Shown: in pieces, positions 51,121-62,321 of the stretch | How the letters are laid out: every line of letters begins with the position of its first letter | How positions within the stretch are numbered: position 1 is the stretch's first letter | Source of the DNA: Corythoichthys intestinalis | Lineage: Eukaryota; Chordata; Actinopteri; Syngnathiformes; Syngnathidae | Direction: 5' to 3' | DNA: 64,000 bases | Assembly (NCBI RefSeq): GCF_030265065.1 | Contig: NC_080397.1 | Coordinates: 24,372,501 to 24,436,500, forward strand | Notes under the pieces: generated by a model | What the model saw: only the letters and a program-made list of their open reading frames with translations | Databases searched by the model: none | Told to the model about the DNA's origin: nothing | Program-made: the position numbers and the translations under genes

Positions 51121-51186
51121 TCACTCGTCTGATTTCATCTTCATCTGTGCTTGCATCTGAGCAATCATCTCTTGCATGCGTCTCAG
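51121..51186 (-). CDS. sept2: SEPT2-type last exon
   Basis: Encodes [20 protein letters not shown] then E and TGA. Acceptor TTTCCTCCAG. MQEMIA.MQAQM is specific to SEPT2. Confidence 0.93.
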   Translation of the reverse strand: MRRMQEMIAQMQAQMKMKSDE

Positions 51187-51601
51187 CTGGAGGAAAGGGA
51201 AGTCAAACAACAATATTAAATGAGGATGATGATTGATAAAAGGGAGGATAAATATAGCACAACATTTGGAAAAATTAAAAGAATCATCATGTTTTAACTC
51301 CAAGGCTATATGCCGCCATCTTGTGGGGACAGGTGTTAATAACATAAGATAGATAATTGGTCAACATTTTTTTTAATACATTTGCGAAAGTTAAAATACT
51401 ACAGGGTGTCCTCGGGTTACGATCAGTGGTGGATGAAGTACTCACTTTTTTTTTTAATGAAGTAAAATTACAGATACAGTTGCAAAAAAAACTAAAAGTA
51501 CAAGTATTTATGAAAAGAAATACTCAACTAAAAGTACAAAAGTACTTGCTTAAAAAATTACAAGTAAAAAGTAAAAGAATTTTCTCCCGATGCAAAGAAA
51601 T

Positions 51602-51659
<58 letters not shown>

Positions 51660-54600
51660 GGAAAACACTCAAGTGACTTGAAGTTCCGCTCTGTGACCCA
51701 CAATTTGGCCAAACTCAAAATTGTCCCATATGCATGTGTGATACATCATTGGAAAGCTTAAAATCACAATTTTCTGGGGGAAGAAAAATTTTGAACAGTA
51801 GGGCATTTTTAAGATTTTTTTTTTTTTTAAACATCAAAACCCTATCTGGAGGTGAGAGCATACGAGAGCAGAATTGCAGACACCATGACTTAAGAGATAT
51901 TATCGCGTACTTACCTTGTTTCGATCCAAAAACTCCATGTTGCATCTATCACTGAGTGTCAACTCAAGACACAGCTGTGAATGGCCCCAGCTGGATTTTG
52001 TTCGGGATTTTATGGGTGAAACATGGTAATATAACAATGGTCGCAATGCAGAAATCGCAGACATCAAGGAGTGGCCCTAATTTTCTTTTTCATATATTTA
52101 TTTTTATATATATATTTTTTAATCGGTTTGTGTATGTGTTTCTTTTCTTTTCTTCTCTTGCGTTTCTTTTCTTCTGTCCCCCCATAATCCCTTCCTGTTC
52201 GCTGCTTTGTCATAATAAAAAGGTATTTTGAATTTTGCCGTCCTCTGCTGGCCATTGGGTGCGACTGATTTTATAGGCTTCAGCATCCATGAGCATTGTG
52301 TAATTATTGACATCAACAATGGCGGGCAACTAGTTTATTTTTTGATTGAAAATTTTACAAATGTTATTAAAACGAAAACATTAAGAGCGGTTTTAATATA
52401 AAATTCCTCTAACTTGTACTAACATTTTTCTTTTAAGAGCTACAAGTCTTTCTATCCATGGATCGCTTTAACAGAATGTTAATAATGTTAATGCCATCTT
52501 GTTGATTTATTGTTATAATAAACAAATAGACCTTATGTACTGTATGTTGAATGTATATATCCATCGTGTCTTATCTTTCCATTCCAACAATAATTTACAG
52601 AAAAATATGGCATATTTTATAGATGGTTTGAATTGCGATTAATTGCGATTAATTACGATTAATTAATTTTTAAGCTGTAATTAACTCGATTAAAAATTTG
52701 AATCGTTTGACAGCCCTAATATATATATATATATATTTATACTTTTAAACTTTTTTTTAAAAATTTGTCTTTGTTTGAATCAATTATTTATCATGTAACA
52801 TATTGGAGAAAATCCGACAGTAACAACAACAACAAAAAAATACAATTAAGCAATAGTTATGAGGTAGATATCCGTGACCTTATTACAGACACCATTTTTT
52901 TCATTGTCACGTAATTTGTTTAAAAGTTTAAAATATGTGAGTGAATAATTATTCAAAGTCGTTTTTTTTTTTTTTTTTTTTTTTTAATGAAATACTAGAC
53001 ATCAATTAATGATTCTAAGCTAAAAATGACAGACATTTTGAATAATAAATATAACTAATTACCTTCGTTTTATGGCTTGGTTGAAACAAAAGCGGTTGCG
53101 CGACGTCTGTAAATGGGGGTTTTCATGGTAAAACGGACAAATTAAAAATAGTTCGGGGGCTTAATGCACGATGAATCTGCTAAAGCAGCATATAGAAATA
53201 TTGTTCTATCAAACACAACAGTTGTTTTGGCTTAAAATACAGCAGTGCAGAAACTGCTTATGACGAAAGACACAGACATTTTCCCAGCATTTTCCCCGAT
53301 ATTTCAGATGATAAATAATCGATCCAAACAAAGAAAAAAAAAAAAAAAAAAAACATTTAAAAGGGTAAATATATGAAAAAGAAAATCTCGACCACTCCTT
53401 GATGTCTGCGATTTCTACATCGCAACCATTGTTATATTACCGTGTTTCACCCATAAAATCCCCCTCAAAATCCGGCTATGGCCATCCACAACTGTGTGGT
53501 GACACTCTGTGATACATGCTACATGGAGTTTTTGGATTGAAAAGAGGTAAGTACGTGACAATATCTCGTTAAAATCATGGCGTCTTTAATTATGCTCTCT
53601 CATGCTCTCACCTGCAGTTAGGGTTTTGCTGTTCAATTTTCTTTTTTCTTTTCTAATGATGCCATTTTTTTTTCTAATAATGCCCTGCTGTTCAAAAATT
53701 TTCTTCCCCCAGAAAATTGAGATTTTAAGCTTTACAATAATGTATATATATATATATATAGGACAATATATATATACATATAGGACAATTTTGAAATTTG
53801 GCCAAATTGGGGGTCTCAGAGCGGAACTTCAAGTCACCTGATTGTTCTCCGCCATATAGATCTGAGCCAATATTCAAAGAAACAACCAGAAAATTCATTG
53901 ACTGCTGAATTCTATTTCAAACTGTGCAAAATGGATAAAACAAGCAATAAAATTGACTTCACTGCAAAACAGAAGCTTAACGAGCTCAAAAACCTCCAAA
54001 ATTTAGCTTATTGGTGCATACCCCGACCTACTGTTCAAAAGTGTGCTGCACCCGTCTGAAGGAGCGCTGCTGTCACTGTTGATCTTTATCGGTCAACATC
54101 TTGTTCACCTGCCTATTCTTGCTTGTACTCATGTTGCTGCCTACAGTGCTCAAATACAGTATAGTTGCACGGGGCTTATCGATGGCGCTGCAGGCATTTT
54201 TTCTGGGCTGTCTCTAAACGCACCACAACTCTGACTGGAGTGAGAGAGAGAAGGGTGGAGAAGTTGTTAAGTGCTTTCGTAGTTGTGTTCCGTGCTTTCG
54301 GTTGCAAGTACTTTCCATCCACTTCCCAACAATAATGTTACGTACAACATCATATTTTTTATTTAAATGAATCTCACTCTTTTTATTAAGTAAATTTCAA
54401 CTTTAGAGGTGAAATCTAATTCATGTGGAACTTCGGGTTACGCCGCCAGCATAGGAACGGAACTCAGATTAATTCAATGACTCTTTGTACTTCATTTGTC
54501 ATGAATATTAAGCATCTATAAATTTGAATTCACTTTGCTTTGTCATTTGATTATTTCTTATTGAATATATTGACACACCTCATCACCTCACCTCAGGAAC

Positions 54601-57566
54601 ATTCTGAATAGGTTGTCGTCAGAAAGCCACCCAAAATTCATCAGTGGAAAGACTCCGCATTACAGTAAAAATTAACTCATTAGCTACAATTGGCCCTGCG
54701 ATTGGCTGGCAACCAGTTCAGGGTGTACCCTGGCGACTGCCCATAGTTAGCTGGGATAGGCTCCAGCACCTCCGTGACCCTCGTGAGGAAAAAGCGGCAT
54801 GGAAAATGAATGAACGAATGGCTACAATTGACGTCGATAGACGTCTGATCCACTTGAATTAGGAGTGCTGGCCTATCGCCGCCCAAGTCAGTGAAAGAGT
54901 TAATATGAAGTCAACTGTTTTCATTGTCTTAAAGTACCACAGCCTATACAATACAACATATGCATTTCTCTTTTTCAAATGGAGGTCATTCCCACAATAG
55001 AAGTGGGCCAGGACATCCAGACAGGAAGTGAAATCATATCCTTTCCGTTTCTAATATTGTTTGCAAACATGTCTGATTGCGCACAAACAGGATCATCAAG
55101 CGCAATTAGGAAGCCAATCGTTGCCAAACGATGCATGCTGCAAGGGCCAAACGTGTAAACATCGGGCGTCACCAAGATGAAGGCATTTGTCGACTGAATG
55201 TTTGTTTGCGTGTGTGTACCTCTGCTTCTTTCTGGAGCAGAATCTGGTCTTTATCCATCACATCTTCATCCACAGCTCTGCAGGTAAAAATCCGTGGTTA
55301 AATGTGGAAGAGCGCAGATATTTGACGTAAAAGCATCTTACCTTCCCGCTCTCTTTAGCCTCTCTGAGCGGAAGTTTTCGTAATGTAGGTCCTGGGTCAC
55401 CTCCTGCAGGTCTTGCATGTGCGTCCTGCAACCAGCGCAAGACACACGTGATTAGGTCTTCATATTTTGGGGGAAGTGCCACTTTACGGCAAATTTCTGA
55501 AGACTCATTACACGAGCATGGTGCGGAGTTTGAGGAAGTCGTTGTGCTCGGGGTTCTCCACCTCCACAACTCCCCACGGGTACAGACGACCGCGAATCTT
55601 CTTGCCCTTTACCTCGATCAGCTGGTTGGAACCGATCACGGCAAAGGGAATGCTGGCCTAGGAGAAGAACAAGGTCTCAATAATTTACTTTTTTGAGGAA
55701 CGCTTCATTCATTTCAGTTGTGACTTCAAACCTATTTACATCAAATAACATATCTTGGCTAGTTTATTTTTTTTATACATCCTGGTTCAGAAATGGTTCG
55801 GAAAAATCAAGGGGCAACATCCAGCTGCATTACCAGAGATTTCCATTGGAGGCTGGCTTCAAAATAGAGCAATTTCCCTTGGTGCAATTCAACAAGGTTG
55901 GATTTCGACATCAAAATAAACCTGTGTTAAGCCTTGAACATAGTTTTATTTGTTCTGTATGGCAAATTATTGCTCAAGGGAAGTAGTATTCCGGGTGGTA
56001 ACTGTGACTATACACGGTTGGTGAATTCATGACCTGCGAGAGTGAACTACTGCATGTAAAGTCACGGTTGCTACGCGGAAGGTGTACTCACAGGTCTTTG
56101 CGCCTGTGAATGGTGCAAAGACTTGAGGGTACACCTCCCTCGTTGCAACTGTGACGTTACACAGTTGGTGAATTTAAGACCTGCGTGAATGTTTTGTTAA
56201 GAAAAACACTCAACAAAGTGAGCCTGACTTGATCTGCCTAAAAGAAGCTAAACTTACATTGCGCAAGCGCCAGAAGACATTTTAATCAAATATTATTTTA
56301 TCTATTACAAGACACCAGAGGGATCAGGTAGCTGTGGGTTCCCTACACCTGGTGTAGATTCACAACACAGATCAGACTTTTTTTTTTTTTTTTGGATATT
56401 CGGATTATTACAGATTACATTTACCACCAACAAAAAACTGCAATTTAAAAAAAATTACTGACTAGTTACCTAAGAAGCAGCCATTTGCCTAAATGTTTTT
56501 TTGGATAGGCGTTTAAAACTTGTGGCCCAGTGGCCAATTGTGGTCCACGAGACAGTATTTTGCAGCCTTGAGTTGACATCCAATTGTAGTATCTGTCTTG
56601 CCTTCATGTATTTTGTGATAATTTATCATAATAATATATAAATCATTAAATAAAATTAATTGAAGGATACATTCCCCCCCCCCAAAAAAGGAAAATGCAA
56701 ATAAGAAAGCCATGGGTAAAAAAAATTCTACATCGAATAAAATTTAAAAAATCAAAACTTAAAAATATATATTGTAATGGAAAAAAACAAATTAAAAAAA
56801 GTGTGACCTTGTGACCTCACATAGTTTAATCATAGGCTCCCATTGACTGCAATAAACATCCAATCTATTTTAACTGGGAGGGGGCGCTTCAAGCCCCTTC
56901 AAGTAATTTGAAGAAGTTACTGATTAGTTACATAAGAAAACCCTATTTTCTTATAGTTAGAAAACTTAGTGTTACTGACTAGTTACTTAATATAGAGCCA
57001 TTGGAATAGTGAAAAAGAGGCACTGGAATAGCAATTTCTTAATGTTACTATTCCAGTGATCGAAGAATAGCTTCCAACCCGTCTATTGCCATCAATAGGT
57101 GTTCTCAGTTCCCCTCTTTTACTAACTACCACAACGCATACACTGTGATCTGTGCTGGAAGTAAATGAATTAAGCTAATGGTGACTTTTGACTAGATGTC
57201 ACTGTAGCGAACACAGTCTCTGAAAGGGTTCAACATAATAAATCCGGCAACATGAAGGTCTATAAACATGTGAGAATATTTACAGGGGAAGAAGGAAAAT
57301 GTGTTTGTGTATGTTTTTATAGTATAAATTGATGATTGTCAATTATTTGAAGCCCGAATATATTGTATTAAGTTTCGAGATGTAAGCATAGATGTAAGAA
57401 TGAAGCTGAAGGTCAACTCTATCCCCAGCAGGTGGCGGTGTAGTTACAGCGTGGACGCACGTACCTTAAGGACTCTGGTCTGCTCCTTGAACTCCTCATC
57501 CTCGTCCGAGTCAGCATCAGGTAACTGATAGATTCGTATTCCGTGCTCTGCGATCTCATCCAGGAT
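51121..57566 (-). CDS. sept2: SEPT2-type septin, 3' half (five exons, 151 residues)
   Basis: The exons at 57465-57566, 55512-55657, 55342-55425, 55220-55277 and 51121-51186 join in phase to 456 nt, corresponding to about residue 206 of human SEPT2 onward. They cover the end of the G domain, the septin unique element ([19 protein letters not shown]) and the coiled coil. Markers of SEPT2 over SEPT5: [40 protein letters not shown] and [17 protein letters not shown]2 is the central subunit of septin hexamers and octamers, acting in cytokinesis, cilia and actin scaffolding. The C-terminus ends QMKMKSDE, lacking the glycine-rich tail of human SEPT2. The P-loop and DTPG exons lie beyond 64000. It is read in the same direction as septin-5, about 5.3 kb upstream. 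It could be a sept2 paralogue rather than the orthologue. Confidence 0.92.
51604..51655. repeat. (TA)n microsatellite
   Basis: About 26 perfect TA units, the target into which the next foldback dimer inserted. Confidence 0.97.
52108..52235. mobile_element. Retroposon-like 3' tail fragment
   Basis: CCTTCCTGTTCGCTGCTTTG followed by TCATAATAAAAAGGTATTTT is shared with about 59590-59633. It looks like the 3' end of a non-LTR element or its SINE partner. Family not assigned. Confidence 0.5.
52236..52718. mobile_element. hAT MITE, TAGGGCTGTCAAA family, left-truncated
   Basis: From GGGTGCGACTGATTTTATAG to CGTTTGACAGCCCTA it matches the right three quarters of copy 2. Confidence 0.88.
53855..55219. 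other. Intron of the SEPT2-type gene
   Basis: About 54690-54822 holds a common teleost retroposon tail (GGCTGGCAACCAGTTCAGGG, TGGGATAGGCTCCAGCACC, then GAATGAAC repeats). A short dispersed repeat follows at about 54830. The rest is unassigned. Confidence 0.6.
55220..55277 (-). CDS. sept2: SEPT2-type exon, coiled-coil start
   Basis: Encodes [19 protein letters not shown] after a split Arg codon. Human has NEDMNKDQILLEKEAE. Acceptor TTTACCTGCAG, donor GAG|gtacac. The next intron upstream is 64 nt. Confidence 0.93.
55342..55425 (-). CDS. sept2: SEPT2-type exon
   Basis: Encodes [20 protein letters not shown] then ERLKRAG with split codons at each side. Acceptor GGTTGCAG, donor GGAAG|gtaaga. Confidence 0.94.
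55512..55657 (-). CDS. sept2: SEPT2-type exon, septin unique element
   Basis: Encodes [40 protein letters not shown] and FLKLRTML plus two bases of a Val codon. Two exons that are separate in septin-5 are fused here. Donor CTCGT|gtaatg. Confidence 0.94.
55658..57464. other. Intron of the SEPT2-type gene
   Basis: No exon recognised. Contains a T tract (about 56380) and a short dispersed repeat (about 56840-56890). Confidence 0.5.
57465..57566 (-). CDS. sept2: SEPT2-type exon, G-domain end
   Basis: Encodes [20 protein letters not shown] then [14 protein letters not shown], phase 0 at both ends, 34 codons like the corresponding septin-5 exon. Acceptor CTGCCTTTTAG, donor AAG|gtacgt. Confidence 0.95.
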
Positions 57567-58980
57567 CTAAAAGGCAGAAAAAGGGTGAGCCGGCTGGGGT
57601 CGTGACCACTTTGTGAACACTCCCTTCTTCAAGCTTCTATGATCCTGAGTCAGATCAGATGTGGAAACCCCAAAAATGTTTCATAAAACTAATACCCCGA
57701 GGAGCACCTACACATCCACACTAAAACGGAGTCTTTGTTTCAAAAGCGCTGGCTCTCGTGGTGAAAATACAGCTGCAGTTCAGAGTGGGTGGGAGCATGT
57801 ATGCACGTTGTTGCAGCAACACTTAATTCAAACCCCCGTGGAGGACACAAGTATGAAGACGGAAGGGGGAGGCAGGTGAAAAATAAGACGCCAGTGTGTG
57901 TTTGGATTCTAAAACAAGCTATTAGAAGTCAAGTTCTCACAGTCTTCCATTCAAAGGCTGTTAAGGGAACGACACATTAAAACAAAGGCTCTTTCTTTAC
58001 CTCAACCATGGGACACATGTCTGTATTTATTATTCTAAACATCAAGGCAGCGTTTGTCTTTTATATTCTCAGGAGCTTACTGTATTGTTATGTAACGAAG
58101 CCAAGAAATGTCAAGACATGCTTTCCTGACTTTTTCTTGGGGCCACTTTCAAGTAGAAGAGAGTATAAAGGAATGGCGGTGAGTCAGCTTCGATCCCGGG
58201 AAGTGAGAGCAGGTTCAGCTCCTGTTTGCACACTTGTTATGGCTAAATGTGCATGGCGTACGTGTGTGTGGGTGGGAGGGTCAGGTATTGTTGTGGTGCA
58301 GATGTAAAAACAAACAGGCTTTGGAAAGAGTGACACAAAAGCAGGGCTTCTTCTCACCGTCCGGCTTAAGCGGCGACTGGACAGTTTCGGGAAAGTCTGC
58401 GCTCATTGAGAAAATAAACGCCATTTACACAATAGCAGGAAACAAAAAACATACAACAAACTCAAAATACAGTATGGTGTCAGCACAGGGATTAGAATGG
58501 ATACATTAGTATTCATCTTAAAAATTTGATCACGCTTAAGACGATGATAATACAACTAGTTTCTTTATCGAAAACAAAGGCAAAAATATGGCCAAAGAAA
58601 CAGGTTAAAGTATATCAAGGTTTTTTTCCTCTTTCAGTGAATGTTGCGAGAGTTGTACTTTGGAATAGTTGCATTTTTTTCTTTGAAAGATCCAAACAAA
58701 GCTTTTTTCCTCTTTTCATTTCCGTTTTAATTTCGAGGGTAGCTTATCTTGACAGGAGTTGGACGTGCATTGAATGTTACGAACCCATCATGCCTCCGGT
58801 CAGTCAAGCTGTCAGCAGACATTAATAAGTACTAACGGTTAATTTCAACTTCATCCAGTGTTATCGATTATCCTCAGTAACATGATCGTTTTCAAGTCTC
58901 ATTACATTGATTTAATAACGTCTTCTGTTTCATGGTACAAACATATGCAAGTTTGATAAACAACAAACACACATCATACT
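57567..58980. other. Long intron of the SEPT2-type gene, left part
   Basis: No septin exon found on the minus strand. Nothing else recognised. Confidence 0.5.
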
Positions 58981-59633
58981 CCAGGGGTTGGTGGTGCGTC
59001 CCCTCTTCCCATCCCTGAAGGCCGGTTGATGAGGACGCGGGTGGCCCGGGGGACCACCCTGGATCCCTAGGGGTGATGGCCCGTTTGCTGGGCTGCGGGA
59101 GGTGGGATGGGCTGCGCTCGCACCCTCCATCCCTGGGCTGGTTGGGTGGGGGCCGTGGCCCTGGGGTGGTGGCTGTGCGGCATCTCCGCTAGCGTGGCTG
59201 TCGCGTGTTTGGTGGGGCTCGCGCGGGGCTGGATGTTATTGAGCGCGCTCGGGTGGGGGACCCCGGTGCCGGGATTGGCAATGGGGCGGCGTAGGGTGGG
59301 TTGCCGACGGACTTACACTCACAAGGGATTTACACGATTACTGGTTTCTACATCACAGAGCTGATTTGTGTACACTCCACCCCTCCCAATCACTTATTTT
59401 ATAGACCCCACCCCCACCCCCGCTCCCTTACTTTCCCTGGTCAACAGGCCTCCCACACTGTGTCAACCGGAAATACATCTAGCTGACGATAACACCAACA
59501 TATTCATAGTTAGTGTTGGCGTTCATTGTATTTCTTGTTGTTGTGTTTCTTTTCATGCATTTCTTTTTTCTTCTGTTCCCCCATTACCCCTTCCTGTTCG
59601 CTGCTTTGTCATAATAAACGAGGTATGTTGAAT
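58981..59633 (+). mobile_element. GC-rich retroposon-like segment
   Basis: A GC-rich block (GGTGGCCCGGGGGACCACCC-type) contrasts sharply with its surroundings. It ends in CTTCCTGTTCGCTGCTTTG and TCATAATAAACGAGGTATG, the same tail as 52108-52235. I read it as the 3' part of a non-LTR element. No reverse transcriptase is present. Confidence 0.5.
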
Positions 59634-59731
59634 GATCACAATGGGAGTCAGGGCCGGCCCAGGCCATTTGGGGGCCCTAAAGAAAATAATGCCGAGGGGG
59701 CCATATTTTTGGCCAACCATTTTGTCACAGT

Positions 59732-61143
59732 CAGGGTCCCCCCAGGATTGATATATCTAAATTCAAGACTTTTAAGACCTTTTTTAATGCCATTTCAACT
59801 GAAAATTAATACTTTTCTCGCACCCATTATTTAGATAATATTGAATTATATTTAAAAAAATAAAGCACTGAACATCAAATTTAACCTCAATTACTAAGTG
59901 TGTTTGACAAAAGAATGCACATTTATTGAAGATACAATTAAAACACATTTAAATATAAGGTCTTTCAGATTTTTTTTCCCCAGGATAAAATGGATTTTAC
60001 ACTATTACTGTATTGTAAAGTGACTTCAGAAATTACATTTGCAATACAACAGGTTTCCCTTTTAAGAGGACCTAGTTAAGGTGGTAGGTAGGTAATTGTC
60101 AAGTTGGCCACCTTAACTGTAAAGTGCTTGAAATTGGCAGTGAAAGTTTAAAAAACAGCCACTAAATGGCAGTAGTTTACCATTAATTACCACAAAATAA
60201 AAAAGCTACACATGACCATTTCCCTTGGTCATTGTTTTTTTCTAATCACATTACAAGAAGAATAAAAAACACATGTTAATCCTTTGTTAGCTATTGAAGA
60301 CATTTCTTTTAATCAGATAGAGAAAATCCATACTCTTATTTAATCAAGAAAAACATTTAAATATACCAGGAGTTGTTTTACTATCACCTACATTATAATT
60401 TGCCTATCAGCATGCCATGTTATTCAGATCAACGTTACCCCGCACTCGTTCCAATAATAGACAGTGTCAACCGTGTTGTGTATCTGAGAGTGATGGTGAA
60501 TCTACGACTCCGGTTTATCCATGCTAAGGCTAGTGCACCTGCCAATACCCCATTGAACATGGCTAACTCTTGAGTTAAAACTGCAAAATTCACATTCATT
60601 CGAAAGGCAAACCGTGCAGAAATACATTATTGCATCTAACACATTTTAATTGGAGAAATTGGCAACTTACTTTGAAATGTTAAGCAGGTCCACTGCCTTT
60701 GCATGACCCATAAACTGCAACCCAAAGTATCTGGATGCGACTTGGTCGCCGATCCGATACCTCACATGCTGGTCCATCTGTTTCGACTTGGTTGTCTTGT
60801 TGAGACTTTCGCCGAACATAACAACTAAGGCATCTGAGCAGTTCCTTGCGTTAGCACACAGTACTGTGCGATTGCCTGCTGTTGATGCTAATGATGCTAA
60901 CGGCGCGCACGCACGAGGTGCAGCCCACCGTAAAAATTCTACGCGTCATCTTGGATTTAAAAAAAAACAAAAAAACTTTGTCACGGATATAATTTAGGTT
61001 GCACAGAGATGTTCTTGAAAATTAAAACCACTGTGAAAAAATTCCAGACTTACGACAGCTAATTTAATGCTTTTAATACCGTCAATAATGGAAAACTAAA
61101 TTCAATGCTTTTTTAATACTTTTAATAACCCGCGGGTACCCTG
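59732..61143 (-). mobile_element. Nested transposon, CAGGGTCCCCCC / GGGTACCCTG ends (1412 bp)
   Basis: The ends are CAGGGTCCCCCCAGG and CCGCGGGTACCCTG, with AATACTTTTAA-type subterminal repeats in both orientations. The flanks share ACAGT (5 bp) directly at each end. It carries a transposon-type exon on the minus strand. Confidence 0.78.
60671..60858 (-). pseudogene. Transposon-encoded exon with intact splice donor
   Basis: Encodes NARNCSDALVVMFGESLNKT, then KSKQMDQHVRYRIGDQVASR and YFGLQFMGHAKAVDLLNIS, followed by AA|gtaagt. The pattern LNKTTK.KQMD.HVRY...QV.SRYFG.QFMGHA is one I recall from fish proteins linked to DNA transposons, but I cannot name the family. The 5' boundary is approximate. 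Other exons are not found in the remaining 1.2 kb. Confidence 0.5.
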
Positions 61144-61420
61144 ACAGTGTACTGTGAAACCCATACATGCAATTCAACCCATACGTCCATATTTTGTATA
61201 TTAACCATATTTTGTTGCACTGCATACTTCAAACTTCTCACCCCAAATGACATGTAATGACAAGAAAATGGATGTTTGCATGGATAAATGGCAATGCGCG
61301 CCACATTATTCACGATGCTCTATTAACAACGTGTAAAATGAGGTTGCCAGATTGGGGGCCCCCTTGTGGTCAGGGGCCCTAGGCAGCTGCATAGTCTGTG
61401 TATAGGCTGGGCTGGCCTTG

Positions 61421-61917
61421 ATGGGAGTATGTCATACTCTCAATGTGAAACATTAAAACTTTTCAGACCAACAGGACACTTAAACTTCCATTCTCTGTGT
61501 CAAACAGCTGAAGAGGCCAGGTTTAAAAAACATGTTACTGTCCCAAAGAATTATTTTTAAACATTAAAAAAGTAGACGCCCAATCCATTTAAAAATAGTA
61601 AAAAAATGCTCGTCTTTATTAAATGCTTCATTGCGTGTCCACTCAATGAGTTGCCACTGCAACTGTTTAACAAGTTAAACGATGACTGACGCTTGTGTCG
61701 CTTCGAAGGTCGAGGTCTGGGAAGATCAGACTGAAGGTCGAGGTCTGGGAAGATCAGAGCTTAACAGTCTGTCAGTCATCGTTTACTTTGATAAGCAACG
61801 CCTGTTCACTCCGTGAGACTGCACTATCGTTCGGGACAGCCCATCTGTATTTTTTTCCTTTTTTTTTTTGTAATTGTAAAAACATCCGCGATGGACTGAG
61901 GGCGCGAAGTAGTGAGG
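61421..61917. other. Intron sequence with a small hairpin and a MITE end
   Basis: Two copies of a 26-bp direct repeat (61705-61730 and 61733-61758) sit between inverted CGATGACTGAC sequences (about 61680 and 61771). At about 61896-61921 there is a MITE end (GCGAAGTAGTGAGGTATTA), the inverse of the one at 31443. Confidence 0.6.
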
Positions 61918-62321
61918 TATTATTGTATTTGACAGAGCGCTGCAGTCAACATGCCTCAAAAGCCTGGATTTTTCCCAGGTTTTATTTGGCACCGATTGAC
62001 TATGAAAAACCAGAGATTGAATGCTTTTCATTTCATAATAACTATTCAATTCAATGATTTTTTTTGTATTTCTTTGGCTTAATGTGTTTATTTAGTAGGT
62101 TATAGTACAATGTAATAAAGTTCGTACAGATGACTGTTCTGAGGAAAAAAACATTGTAAACAGTTACAATGTCACTCATTACTTGAGTATTCTTTCCACC
62201 AAATACTTTCTTTACTTGTATTTGAGTATTTTTTGGATGACTACTTTTACTTGAGTAATATTATTTTGAAGTAAAGCTACTCTTACTTGCGTAAAATTGT
62301 TGGTTACTCTACCCACCTCTG
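61918..62321. mobile_element. hAT-like element, right half of the GAGGTGGGTA family
   Basis: Matches the right part of 30209-31167, ending GGTTACTCTACCCACCTCTG. It shows the uninterrupted site GATGACTACTTTTACTTG that is occupied by a MITE in the copy at 38098. Confidence 0.8.

Larger units (their letters stand above)
51656..53854. mobile_element. Foldback-family inverted dimer with inserts (2199 bp)
   Basis: Both ends read TGGCGGAAAACACTCAAG or its diverged inverse (GATTGTTCTCCGCCA), flanked by TATA on each side. The left part (to about 53275) is a unit in inverse orientation and the right part (from about 53283) is a partial unit in forward orientation, so the same end of the unit lies at both outer borders. 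This is the opposite polarity to the dimer at 7621-9345. It is interrupted at about 52108-52718 by other repeats. Confidence 0.85.
59649..61420. mobile_element. hAT element hosting another element (1772 bp)
   Basis: The ends CAGGGCCGGCCCAGGCC and GGCTGGGCTGGCCTTG are flanked by a perfect 8-bp duplication, ATGGGAGT. Without 59732-61143 only about 360 bp of the host remains, with GGGGGCCC motifs at both sides. Confidence 0.9.

Noticed and set aside
59107-59364. GC-rich open frame of 85 codons
   Set aside because: Open because of low stop-codon frequency in GC-rich sequence; no recognisable domain, and the tail is shared with a retroposon fragment at 52108.
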